Shown here: positions 34,333 through 42,834 of the stretch, one piece after another
Layout of the letters: each line of letters starts with the position of its first letter
Numbering within the stretch: position 1 is the first letter of the stretch
Source of the DNA: Arthrobacter sp. KBS0702
GTDB lineage: Bacteria > Actinomycetota > Actinomycetes > Actinomycetales > Micrococcaceae
DNA: 64,000 nucleotides
Direction: 5' to 3'
Assembly: GCF_005937985.2 (NCBI RefSeq)
Contig: NZ_CP042172.1
Span: forward strand, 434,001-498,000
Notes under the pieces: generated by a model
The model's database searches: none
The model's input: the letters and a program-made list of their open reading frames with translations, nothing else
Told to the model about the DNA's origin: nothing
Translations under genes and position numbers: made by a program

Positions 34333-34400
34333 CCACTCAGACGGTTCCGTGCCCGTTCGACGTTTAGCGGCGTCGAGTGCGCACGGAACCGTCGAAACGG
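34333..34400. repeat. Family B palindrome, copy 6 (decayed left arm)
   Basis: 68 bp. The left end is degraded (CCACTCAGACGG for CCGTTTCGACGG), but GGTTCCGTGC, the inner TTCGACG / CGTCGA pair and the right arm GGAACCGTCGAAACGG are intact. It lies 67 bp after the tgt stop and 19 bp before the hydrolase start. Confidence 0.88.
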
Positions 34401-34406
34401 CGCGGC

Positions 34407-34461
34407 GGGGCGGGCGAGGGAGGGACGGCGCGGCGGGGCGAGGGACGGGGCGAGGGGCGGG
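34407..34461 (+). repeat. Two tandem G-quadruplex motifs after tgt
   Basis: Plus-strand G-runs: GGGG, GGG, GGG, GGG with loops of 1, 3 and 1 bases (34407-34424), and GGGG, GGG, GGGG, GGGG, GGG with loops 3, 2, 3 and 1 (34435-34461). Both satisfy the G3+N1-7 rule. They lie between the family B copy 6 and the tgt stop, on the template strand of tgt. Confidence 0.7.
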
Positions 34462-34467
34462 TCGCGC

Positions 34468-35766
34468 CTAGGAGTAGTACCGGCCCAGGGTCTCGGCCTT
34501 GAACTCGAAGAAGGTGCCGTCCTCGATGGCGCGGCGGGCATCGTCGACCATCTTCACCACGAAACGCTCGTTGTGGATCGAGATCAGGGTGGCCGAGACC
34601 ATCTCCTTGGCCTTGAACAGGTGGTGGATGTACGCCCGGGAGTAGTTCAGGCAGGCGTAGCAGTCGCAGCCTTCCTGCAGCGGGCCAAAGTCGCGCTTGT
34701 ACATCGCCCCGGAGAGGTTGTACCGGCCCGTGGGGTGGTAGAACGCCGAGTTGCGGGCCACCCGGGTGGGGGAGACGCAGTCGAAGGTGTCCGCGCCGTT
34801 CTCGATCGCGGTGAAAATGTCGTCCGGTTCGGAGATGCCCAACAGGTGCCGGGGCTTGTTCTCCGGCAGCTCCTCGTTGCACCAGCGCACGATCGTGCCC
34901 AGGTTCTCCTTCTCCAGCGCCCCGCCGATGCCGAAGCCGTCGAAGTTCATGGCACCGAGATCCCGGCAGGCCTTGCGGCGCAGGTCCTCGTACTGGGCCC
35001 CCTGGATCACGCCGAACAGCGCCTGGTACGGCTTCCCGACCCGCTCCTCCGTGAGCCGGAAGTGTTCGGTGATGCATCGTTCGGCCCACCGGCGGGTGCG
35101 TTCCAGGGACTCCTCCTGGTAGCCGCGGGAGTTCTGCAGCGTGGTCAGCTCGTCGAAGGCGAACATGATGTCCGCGCCGATCTGGTGCTGGACGTTCATC
35201 GAGATCTCGGGGCTGAACCGGTGCCGGTCGCCGTTGAGGTGGCTCTTGAACCACACGCCCTCCTCGTCCACGTGGGCGAGGCGCTCCTTGCCGGGGGCGA
35301 CGGCGTCGTCGGGCCCGGACGTGTCCACCGACTTCATGTCGATGACCTTCTTGAACCCCGAACCGAGGCTCATCACCTGGAAGCCGCCGGAGTCCGTGAA
35401 CGTCGGGCCGCGCCAGTTCATGAAGGCGCCGAGGCCGCCGGCCTCATCCAGGACGTCCGCGCCGGGCTGCAGGTACAGGTGGTAGGCGTTGGCCAGGACG
35501 GCCTGCGCGCCGAGTTCGGCAACGGCTTCCGGCAGCACGGATTTGACCGTGGCCTTGGTGCCGACGGCGATGAACGCCGGGGTCTGGATCTCGCCGTGCG
35601 GGGTAGTGATGGTGCCGGTGCGGCCCAGGAACTCGCCGCCGTTTTCAGCAACCTGAGAGCCCGACGGCGCGCACGTTTCGCTCAGGCGCTTGCCCACTCG
35701 GAAGGAAAACTCCCCTTGCCGGGCAGGGGCGGCGGGCAGGGGCGCAAAGTCAGGATTCGCTGGCAC
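34468..35766 (-). CDS. tgt: tRNA-guanine transglycosylase
   Basis: Exchanges guanine-34 of GUN-anticodon tRNAs for a queuosine precursor. 432 aa, longer than E. coli Tgt (375) because of an N-terminal extension and an insert of about 20 residues (SETCAPSGSQVAENGGEF) before TITTPHGEIQTPAF. Catalytic residues: D125 in TDSGGFQ, and the nucleophile Asp of the segment FDGFGIGG/ NGADTFDCVSPTR. The zinc site is CDCYACLNYSRAYIHH. With the transporter at 31.7 kb it suggests salvage of queuine or preQ1; no queuosine biosynthetic genes occur in the window. Confidence 0.93.
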   Translation of the reverse strand: MPANPDFAPLPAAPARQGEFSFRVGKRLSETCAPSGSQVAENGGEFLGRTGTITTPHGEIQTPAFIAVGTKATVKSVLPEAVAELGAQAVLANAYHLYLQPGADVLDEAGGLGAFMNWRGPTFTDSGGFQVMSLGSGFKKVIDMKSVDTSGPDDAVAPGKERLAHVDEEGVWFKSHLNGDRHRFSPEISMNVQHQIGADIMFAFDELTTLQNSRGYQEESLERTRRWAERCITEHFRLTEERVGKPYQALFGVIQGAQYEDLRRKACRDLGAMNFDGFGIGGALEKENLGTIVRWCNEELPENKPRHLLGISEPDDIFTAIENGADTFDCVSPTRVARNSAFYHPTGRYNLSGAMYKRDFGPLQEGCDCYACLNYSRAYIHHLFKAKEMVSATLISIHNERFVVKMVDDARRAIEDGTFFEFKAETLGRYYS

Positions 35767-35799
35767 CGTTCAAGTGTGCCAGCTAACACCGCGGATCCC

Positions 35800-36525
35800 T
35801 TAGTGCAGCGGGTCCGATGTGGGGTAGTTCTCAGCCCGCCAGGTGTCCCAGTGGTTGCGGATGGCTTCGAGCCGGTGCGCGCCGAGATCGTAGGTGGAGA
35901 TGATCCCCAGCGAGCCGCCGTCGGGCCGGACGTCGGGGATGGCGGGCTGGTCGGCGACAATCAGCAGCCCGTCGCCGTGCTCGGCGTAGCTGTGGACCGT
36001 CAGGCCCACCTGGTGGTTGCTCCGGAACCAGACTTTCCCGGAAATCTCCTCACCGGTGGCCAGGGTGAGCGAATACGGTTCGCCGGGTTTGGGCACCTCG
36101 GACAGGCCCAGTTTGTCGATCGCGGAGCCCCCGGTCCCGGGCACGGAGAAGAAGAACGTCCGCCGCTTGCCGTGCGGGTGGTGCTCCAGGGCGAAGCGCA
36201 GCTGGTGCAGGAAGGTCAGCCAGCCCTGGGTGATGTCCTCATCCCAGGCCGCCCACTCCGAGTTGTGGTCGATCGCCGCACGCGTGACGCTGACTTCCGT
36301 GCCGGTGGGGACCGGTTTGAGGGTGAAGATATCGCCGCCGTCGACGACGATGGAGGTGTGGTCCGCGCTCTCGACCACGTTGGGGCCGAAGTAGATCGCA
36401 TTGATCTCGGCGGCCTGGTCGTCGGCCTCCCAGCCGTGCCACTGGGCCACCTTCGCGGGTTCGCGCAGCATCGTCCAGACCTGCGGCGCGTCGGAGTTGA
36501 TCACCACGCTGAGATTGTTCGTCAT
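35800..36525 (-). CDS. SRPBCC (START/AHSA1-like) domain protein
   Basis: 241 aa. The N-terminal part has the AHSA1-like pattern SVVINSDAPQVWTMLREPAKVAQWHGW and then GDIFTLKPVPTGTEVSVTR, and the WLTFLHQLRFALEHH helix that closes the hydrophobic cavity. About 100 further residues follow that I do not recognise. Ligand unknown. The tgt gene starts 33 bp downstream, in the same direction. Confidence 0.78.
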   Translation of the reverse strand: MTNNLSVVINSDAPQVWTMLREPAKVAQWHGWEADDQAAEINAIYFGPNVVESADHTSIVVDGGDIFTLKPVPTGTEVSVTRAAIDHNSEWAAWDEDITQGWLTFLHQLRFALEHHPHGKRRTFFFSVPGTGGSAIDKLGLSEVPKPGEPYSLTLATGEEISGKVWFRSNHQVGLTVHSYAEHGDGLLIVADQPAIPDVRPDGGSLGIISTYDLGAHRLEAIRNHWDTWRAENYPTSDPLH

Positions 36526-36625
36526 GGGGTGAATCTACAACGCACGGCGGCCGCCGGGTAGGGCCAAACGTCCACCAGGCAGGCGCCCCGGCCGGGCCGC
36601 GGAACCCGACTTCGTCCCGGTGCGC

Positions 36626-37672
36626 TCAGCCGCGGACGGACTCGAGTTCGTTGCCGATCCGCCGCTCCAGTTCAGGGCCGCCGATGGTCTGCGAGCCGCC
36701 GTGCGCGCGCAGGAAGAGCAGTGCCTCGAGCCGCAGCAGGCGCCATTCGCGTTCGGCGTCAGGGTTGGAATTATCGATGGCCCGGAAGATTTCCTTGTCG
36801 TACAGGTTGGGTTCGTTGAGGGAGCGCTGGCGCACCTTGGCGTTGATCCGGGCCTTGAAGGGGTCCGTCTCCATCGAGTCCGGCGCCCGGAGGAACTTCT
36901 CGTACACTTCGGCGCGTTCTTCTTCCCCGCGCTGGCGGCAGATGTAGCTGGCCAGCGCGAGGGACGCCTCGACCGAGGCCCAGCGGCCGGGGTTCCCGTC
37001 GAAGGGGAGAACGTTGAGCAGGTCCGCGACGGCGAGGGCATTCTCGGCGTCTTTGAGCACCACAAACAGTTCATGGGCCAGGTCGCTGAGGTCCTTGAGG
37101 CAGCTGCCGGACTTGGTGTTGATGCCCTTGGTGAGGCGGTCGCTGAGCAGCAGCACACCCAGCGCGTCGGGATGCGCTTCGGCCGCGGCCTCGACCACCG
37201 ACTCGGGGGTTCCCTCCGGGGCCGGGATCAGGGCCAGGTCCGCTTCGCTGGGACCGCTGGCAGCCGGCGGGGCCACGGGCGGGGGAGGGACGACGACGGC
37301 GGGGGCCGCCGCAGGGCTGGCGTCTTCGGCGGGGAGGTGCTGGACCAGCTGCAGTTCCGGGCCGCCGTCGTCCGCGGACACAGCGGCGGCCCGGTCCGCG
37401 GAGGCCTCAGGGATGGAGTCCGCGGGGGTGGCCTCCGGAGAGTCCGGCTCGCTGTCCCGGACCAGGACCACGGAGCCGGCGGCGATCCGCAGCACGCCGC
37501 CGCCGGTGAGGGTGGCCCGCACGATGGCCGGCGAACCGAAATCGTCGTTGTCGACGTCCACTGACTGGATTTCGGCGGTGCGCGTGGCATCGGGCAGGAG
37601 CAGCAGATCCCCGGTCCGCAGAGATCCCGCCTGCCGTTCGCTGTAGTTCAGTGAGGCTGTGGGGTGGGTCAT
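36626..37672 (-). CDS. Conserved DUF6707-like protein
   Basis: 348 aa. N-terminal beta-rich domain (about 1-70, YSERQAGSLRTGDLLLLPDA), an Ala/Pro/acidic linker (about 75-145) and a helical C-terminal domain (about 160-345) with GSCLKDLSDLAHELFVVLKD and DPFKARINAKVRQRSLNEP, similar to the family I know as DUF6707 from Arthrobacter. No catalytic motif or membrane segment. Function unknown. Confidence 0.7.
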   Translation of the reverse strand: MTHPTASLNYSERQAGSLRTGDLLLLPDATRTAEIQSVDVDNDDFGSPAIVRATLTGGGVLRIAAGSVVLVRDSEPDSPEATPADSIPEASADRAAAVSADDGGPELQLVQHLPAEDASPAAAPAVVVPPPPVAPPAASGPSEADLALIPAPEGTPESVVEAAAEAHPDALGVLLLSDRLTKGINTKSGSCLKDLSDLAHELFVVLKDAENALAVADLLNVLPFDGNPGRWASVEASLALASYICRQRGEEERAEVYEKFLRAPDSMETDPFKARINAKVRQRSLNEPNLYDKEIFRAIDNSNPDAEREWRLLRLEALLFLRAHGGSQTIGGPELERRIGNELESVRG

Positions 37673-37781
37673 CTGGAGTCCTTAAATTCTCTTTCGGTCC
37701 GCTCACCAGTCTACAAAGGCCGGCGCCAGAAGTCGGGGACGCCGGGGACCCCGGCGGTCCAGCGGCTCGGTGCGGAGACCC

Positions 37782-38321
37782 CTAGTGACCGACGCCCGCG
37801 AAGGCGAGTGCCTGGCGGATCAGCGCCCCGCGGCCCCCGCTGAACTCCAGCTGCACGTCCGAGCTCAGCACTTCCTCCGGAGTCATCCAGGTCAGTTCGA
37901 GGGCGTCCTGGCGGGGCGAGCATTCGCCGGTGACGGGGATGATGTAGGCCAGCGCGACGGCGTGCTGCCGGTCGTCGGTGAACCCGGTGTGGGACGGGGA
38001 AGGGAAGTATTCGGCCACCGTGAAGGGGACCGGGCTGATCGGCAGCTGCGGGAAGGCCAGCGGGCCGAGGTCCTTTTCCATGTGGCGGAGCAGGGCAGCC
38101 CGGATGGTCTCGCGGTACAGCACCCGGCCGGACACCAGGGAGCGGATCATGGTGCCGTCCTCGTCGGCCTGCAGCAGCGTGCCGACCTCGTTCACAAACC
38201 CGAGCGGGTCCAGCCGGACCGGTACGGCCTCGACGTAGACCATGGGAAGCCGGCCGCGGGCCTCGAAGAGATCGTCGTCGGAGAGCCAGCCGGGATTGGG
38301 GTCGGGGGTGCGAACGTTCAT
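37782..38321 (-). CDS. NUDIX-related DUF4916 family protein
   Basis: 179 aa. The fold pattern is Nudix-like (QADEDGTMIRSLVSGRVLYRETIRAALLRHMEKDLG), but the canonical GX5EX7REUXEEXGU box is not intact: the region carries RETIRAALLRHMEKDLG instead of REUXEEXGU. Possible hydrolase of nucleotide derivatives or a non-catalytic relative. Monocistronic. Confidence 0.75.
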   Translation of the reverse strand: MNVRTPDPNPGWLSDDDLFEARGRLPMVYVEAVPVRLDPLGFVNEVGTLLQADEDGTMIRSLVSGRVLYRETIRAALLRHMEKDLGPLAFPQLPISPVPFTVAEYFPSPSHTGFTDDRQHAVALAYIIPVTGECSPRQDALELTWMTPEEVLSSDVQLEFSGGRGALIRQALAFAGVGH

Positions 38322-38384
38322 GGTTAAGTTCTACCGCATCCGGGGTCCCCGGGCGTGGTCACACGGTTCAGCCTGCGGCCGGAT

Positions 38385-39593
38385 TCAGGCCCAGGCAACG
38401 ACCACGCGGGCCGCCTGCGCGGGGACGGCCAGGTCCACTCCGGTCAGTTCCTGGAACCTGCTGATCCGGTTGAGGATGGTGTTGCGGTGGCAGAACAATC
38501 GCTGCGCCGTGACGGTGATGCTCCCGGTGGCGAGGAAGCTCCGTACCGTCTCTTCCAGGCGGTCCCGTTCGCCGCCCCGGCACACCGAGAGGGCCGCGTC
38601 GAGGTCCGTGAGCAGGTCCAACCCGGCATCGTCGAGTTGTTGTTTGGCCAGCCGCGCCCAGGCGGCCTCGGCGGAGAGCGGCCCCGCGTCCGAGGGCTGC
38701 AGCAGCGAGGCCAGGATTTCGGCGGTGCGGGCCGCCGCCGGCAGGGCGCGCAGCCCGGCGACATCCGGGATGTAACCGCAAAGGATTCCGCCGAGTGCGG
38801 GGGGAACGGCCGGACGGGTAGCTTCCCGGTGCGGCGGGAGGGGCCAGAAGGCGTAGGTGTTCCCGCCGAACTCGTGGACAAAAAACCGGGTTCGGTACTG
38901 CCCGGAACCGAGACCCGTCGCGGTCTTGCGGAGGTTCACGGCCGCGCCGCCGCTGGCGGCAACCAGCCCGAAGTGCGCCGCGGGGTCCACGCCGAGAGCG
39001 GCGGCGACCTGGTTGACCGTTTCCGCGGAGGGGCTGGACTGGTTGAAGAGCCGGGCAATGAACTCGCGGCGGATGCTGGACTCTTCCTGCGCCATCCGTA
39101 CCCGCTCAGTCAGGTAGCTGGTGTGCGTGCGGGTGGCGAACTCGTCCACCACCCGCCACACCCTGTCGACCCGGGAAGCCAGCAGGGCCGCGTCCTCGAC
39201 GTCGGCAATCTCCAGGAGGCATTCCCAGATGATGCTGAAATCCAGCCGCACGGCCGAGATCAGCGCCTCGGGCGGGATGCCGGCGCGGGCCCGCTTGGCC
39301 CCGAGGTCCCCGGCGAAGCCAAGGAGGGACTCCGTCTCGGGTTCCGCACCGGCCTCCTGCCCGGACCCTTCGCGCTGTTTGTGGCCGCGCAGGCCGTCGA
39401 CCAGCCGCCGGAAGGTTTCCCGGGCGGTGACTTCAAGGTCACCGGAACCGACCTGCTTCTCCGCGTATTCGGGTATTTCCAGGACCCTCGCGGCGAAGAC
39501 TTCGGCCAGGGCCTCAATCCGCCCATGGAGCAGTTCCACCAGTTCGGCCCAGCGCAGGGCGTCGCCCGGCGAACGAAAATTGTGCATTTTCAC
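38385..39593 (-). CDS. PucR/CdaR family transcriptional regulator
   Basis: 402 aa. The C-terminal HTH_30 domain (about 350-400) reads LEETVRSFLATGSITVTAQR and LFCHRNTILNRISRFQ, diagnostic of PucR/CdaR regulators, which respond to catabolic substrates such as purines or sugar acids. The N-terminal 150 residues hold the sensory domain. It is divergent from the MHS transporter, with 155 bp between starts, so it most likely controls the 39.7-47.2 kb operon. Confidence 0.9.
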   Translation of the reverse strand: MKMHNFRSPGDALRWAELVELLHGRIEALAEVFAARVLEIPEYAEKQVGSGDLEVTARETFRRLVDGLRGHKQREGSGQEAGAEPETESLLGFAGDLGAKRARAGIPPEALISAVRLDFSIIWECLLEIADVEDAALLASRVDRVWRVVDEFATRTHTSYLTERVRMAQEESSIRREFIARLFNQSSPSAETVNQVAAALGVDPAAHFGLVAASGGAAVNLRKTATGLGSGQYRTRFFVHEFGGNTYAFWPLPPHREATRPAVPPALGGILCGYIPDVAGLRALPAAARTAEILASLLQPSDAGPLSAEAAWARLAKQQLDDAGLDLLTDLDAALSVCRGGERDRLEETVRSFLATGSITVTAQRLFCHRNTILNRISRFQELTGVDLAVPAQAARVVVAWA

Positions 39594-39748
39594 ATTCTAG
39601 ACACGGATTTGCGTGATGCACTGCTAGTTATTTGGGTGAATTGTGCTGGCAGAATGAGGGAGAGCAGCCGGGTGAGCGCAGTCACACTCAGCCGCCACCA
39701 CTCCGGCCGGACGGCCGATTCCATCCCTTCCGCACTATGGGAGAAACC

Positions 39749-41077
39749 ATGGCAAGCAACGCCACCGCGCAGCTGAATCCGCAGCCGCCCCGCATTGTCG
39801 ACGAGAGCGTGACCAAGAAGGTCGCGCTCGCGGCCCTGGTGGGCACCGCACTGGAGTGGTACGACTTCTTCCTGTTCACCACCGCGGCCGCCCTGGTCTT
39901 CAACACCCAGTACTTCGTGTCGCAGGACCCGTTCGTCGCCGCCATGAGCTCCTTCGCGACCCTGGCGGTCGGTTTCGTCGCCCGGCCGATCGGCGGCTTC
40001 ATCTTCGGCGCCCTGGGCGACAAGATCGGGCGGAAAAAGATCCTGATGGTCACCATCGTCGGGATCGGCGTGGTCACCGGCCTGATCGGCGTGCTGCCGA
40101 ACTACATGACCATCGGTGCGGCCGCCCCGGCGATCCTGGTGGCGCTGCGGATCCTGCAGGGGCTCGCGGTCGGCGGCGAATGGAGCGGCGCGGTGATTAT
40201 CGCCGTCGAGAACGCCCCGGTGACCAAGCGCGCACGGTACGCGGCGCTTCCGCAGATCGGCTCCCCGATCGGCACCATCCTGTCCTCCGGCGGCTTCTTC
40301 GGCATGCTGGCCCTGGTCGGCCAGAGCAACTTCGACGCCTGGGGCTGGCGCATCCCGTTCGTGGCGGCCCTCCCGCTGCTGGCCATTTCACTCTGGATCC
40401 GCAGCAAGCTCAGCGAATCCCCGGAGTTCGAAGCCCTGATGGAGGCCGGCGAAACCGAGCACGCCCCCATCCGCGGCGTCCTGACCAAGAGCTGGCGCCA
40501 GATCCTCGTGGGCATGTGGTCGGCGCTGCTTGGCATTGGCGGTTTCTACCTGATCACCAGCTTCGTCGTCTTCTACGGCACCAAGGTCCTGAAGATGCCC
40601 TCCGAGGTCCTGCTGGCCGGGTCCCTGCTCGCCGCCGTGGTCGAAATCTTCTTCCTGATCTGGGCCGGCCGCATGGGTGAAAAGTACGGCGCCAGCAAGG
40701 TCATCCTGTGGGGCGGCGTGGCATCGGCCGTCGTCGCGATCCCGGTCTTCCTCGCGATCAACACCGCCAATCCGGTCCTGGTGATCCTCGCCATGATCGT
40801 CGGCGTCGCCACCCTGTCCATCCCCTACGCCGTCTCCGGGACCGCCCTGACCGCCCTGTTCGCGACCAAGGTCCGCTACACCGGCGTCGCCATCACCTCC
40901 AACAGCGCCGGCGTCATCTCCGGCTTCATCCCGCTGTTTGCGACGGCCCTCGTCGCCGCGGCCGGCAACTCGTTCTGGCCCGGCGCCATCATCCTGCTGG
41001 TGGTCTCCGCGCTGACCGCGATTTCCGGCCTCCTGCTGCCCGCCCTGAGCATCGAGGAAGAGGGAATGAAGCATTGA
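39749..41077 (+). CDS. MHS family MFS transporter
   Basis: 442 aa, 12 helices. Signatures LVGTALEWYDFFLFTTAAAL, GALGDKIGRKKIL and LRILQGLAVGGEWSGAVII place it in the metabolite:H+ symporter (MHS) branch, different from the 30 kb permease. GGAGA lies 5 bases before ATG 39749; an earlier in-frame ATG exists (39737). The stop TGA overlaps the TTG start of the next gene. It is probably the uptake system for the substrate of the operon that follows. Confidence 0.88.
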   Translation: MASNATAQLNPQPPRIVDESVTKKVALAALVGTALEWYDFFLFTTAAALVFNTQYFVSQDPFVAAMSSFATLAVGFVARPIGGFIFGALGDKIGRKKILMVTIVGIGVVTGLIGVLPNYMTIGAAAPAILVALRILQGLAVGGEWSGAVIIAVENAPVTKRARYAALPQIGSPIGTILSSGGFFGMLALVGQSNFDAWGWRIPFVAALPLLAISLWIRSKLSESPEFEALMEAGETEHAPIRGVLTKSWRQILVGMWSALLGIGGFYLITSFVVFYGTKVLKMPSEVLLAGSLLAAVVEIFFLIWAGRMGEKYGASKVILWGGVASAVVAIPVFLAINTANPVLVILAMIVGVATLSIPYAVSGTALTALFATKVRYTGVAITSNSAGVISGFIPLFATALVAAAGNSFWPGAIILLVVSALTAISGLLLPALSIEEEGMKH

Positions 41078-42834
41078 GCACCACCGCCGGCCACCTGATC
41101 GTCGCGCAGCTGGAACGGGCCGGGATCCGGCGGGTCTACGGAGTTCCGGGTGAGAGTTTCCTGGATGTCCTGGACGGGCTGCACGACTCCGCCATCGAAG
41201 CCGTCGTCACCCGCCACGAGGGCGGCGCCGGATTCATGGCGGTGGCCGAGGGGCGGCTGACCGACCTCCCGGGAGTCGCCATGGTCACCCGGGGGCCCGG
41301 GGCGGCGAACGCCTTCATCGCCGTCCACACCGCCCATCAGGACGCCACCGCGATGCTGCTCTTTGTGGGCCTCATCCCGGTGGCCGACCGTGGCCGGGAG
41401 TCCTTCCAGGAATTCGACATCAACGCCTGGTTCGGCAGCACGGCCAAGAAGGTCGTGACGCTCGACGACGCCGCCTCCGCGGCCCGCGTGGTGGACGACG
41501 CGGTCTTCACGGCTCTCAGCGGCCGGCCCGGGCCGGTGGTGATCGGATTGCCGGAGGACGTGCTGGTACAGGCCGTGGACGCCGCCACCGTTGAACCTCG
41601 CCGGGTGGCCAGGACGGAGCCCGCGGCTGCCGGGCTGGCGGAGCTGGAGGAGCGCCTTGCGGCCTCCGCGAAGCCCCTTGTGGTGGTGGGCGGCGAGGGC
41701 TGGGACCAGCACTCCTCGGACGCCCTTGCCGGCTGGGCGGAACGCCACGGCATCCCGGTGCTCGCCGACTTCCGCGCCTACGACGCCGTTCCGCACGGCA
41801 GCGGCAGCTACGCCGGCTACCTCGGTTATGCGCGCAGCGACGCCAACGCCCGGCGCCTGGACGACGCCGACCTGCTGGTCTTCGTGGGGTGTGTCCGTTC
41901 CGACGTGCTCTCCGACGGCTACACGCGCGGCCTCGACGCGGTCACCGTTGTGGTCAACCCCGATGCCGACCTCAAGGGACACTTCGGCCGGGTGGACCAG
42001 CACCTGCCGGTCCACGTCGCCGCCTTCGCCGAGGCGCTCGCCGGCACCTCGTCTGCTGTGCGGCCGGCCGCGGGCTGGCTGGCGGAGGCCCGCGCCGACT
42101 ACGAAAAGTTCTCCACCGCACAGCCGGACGCGGGCAGTGCCGAAGAATCGGAGTACGTCGACCTGGACGTCGTGATGGAAATCCTGAACCAGGAGATGGA
42201 CGAGGACGCGGTCATCACCTACGGCGCGGGCAACCACTCGTTGTGGGCGGCGCGCTACCTGAAGCACAACGCGGCGAACTCGCTCGCAGCGCCCCGCAAC
42301 GGGGCCATGGGCATGGGAATCCCTGCCGCGGTGGCCGCATCGTTGGCGTACCCCGGGCGGCAGGTCATTTCCGTGGCCGGCGACGGCTGCTTTCTCATGA
42401 ACGTCCAGGAAATCGCGACCGCCATGGGCCATGGTGCACGCTTCATCGCGTTGGTGGTGGACAACGGCATCTTCGCCACGATCCGTGAGCACCAGGAGAA
42501 CCACTACCCCGGGCGTCCCTCCGGCACCCAGATGACCAACCCGGACTTCGCCGCGCTGGCACGGTCCTACGGCGGCTACGGCGAACGCGTGGACTCGCCC
42601 GAGGACTTCGCCCCGGCCTTCCGGCGTGCCGTAGCGTCCGGCCTGCCCGCCGTCCTGCATCTCCCACAGGACCCGGCGGTCCGATCACCCAGACTGCAAG
42701 CAACTAACTGGAGCCCACGTGATTACGCTCAAGAACATCATCAACGGGGCGGACGACGACGGCGGCGCCGCTGCGACCCTGCCGTTCTTCGATCCCCGCA
42801 CCGGCGAGCAGCTCGGAACCGCCCCGGACAGTGA
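41074..42834 (+). CDS. TPP-dependent 2-oxo acid decarboxylase-like protein, apparent 3' frameshift
   Basis: Acetolactate-synthase/benzoylformate-decarboxylase fold. TTG start overlaps the transporter stop. N-terminal TPP-pyrimidine domain: GVPGESFLDVLDGL with Glu in VVTRHEGGAGFMAVAE. Then GRESFQEFDINAWFG and the C-terminal TPP-diphosphate domain with VAGDGCFLMNVQEI. After LHLPQDPAV the frame continues for about 46 residues rich in Arg and His, overlapping the next gene by 116 bp. A one-base shift at about 42,680 would give ITQTASN and a TAA at 42705-42707, 11 bases before the next start, with correct operon spacing. I think the real end is 42707 and one base is missing. Candidate activity: decarboxylation of a 2-oxo acid, such as AruI-like 2-ketoarginine decarboxylase (inference). 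Confidence 0.8.
   Translation: MSTTAGHLIVAQLERAGIRRVYGVPGESFLDVLDGLHDSAIEAVVTRHEGGAGFMAVAEGRLTDLPGVAMVTRGPGAANAFIAVHTAHQDATAMLLFVGLIPVADRGRESFQEFDINAWFGSTAKKVVTLDDAASAARVVDDAVFTALSGRPGPVVIGLPEDVLVQAVDAATVEPRRVARTEPAAAGLAELEERLAASAKPLVVVGGEGWDQHSSDALAGWAERHGIPVLADFRAYDAVPHGSGSYAGYLGYARSDANARRLDDADLLVFVGCVRSDVLSDGYTRGLDAVTVVVNPDADLKGHFGRVDQHLPVHVAAFAEALAGTSSAVRPAAGWLAEARADYEKFSTAQPDAGSAEESEYVDLDVVMEILNQEMDEDAVITYGAGNHSLWAARYLKHNAANSLAAPRNGAMGMGIPAAVAASLAYPGRQVISVAGDGCFLMNVQEIATAMGHGARFIALVVDNGIFATIREHQENHYPGRPSGTQMTNPDFAALARSYGGYGERVDSPEDFAPAFRRAVASGLPAVLHLPQDPAVRSPRLQATNWSPRDYAQEHHQRGGRRRRRRCDPAVLRSPHRRAARNRPGQ

Noticed and set aside
16654..34400. Recurring intergenic palindromes as a CRISPR array
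   Set aside because: Copies are kilobases apart, not regularly spaced by spacers, and no cas genes are present.
27497..34400. Family B palindromes as IS ends or MITE pairs around a transposon
   Set aside because: No transposase and no evident target-site duplications; the elements are single complete palindromes rather than ends of a larger unit. Mobility is left open.
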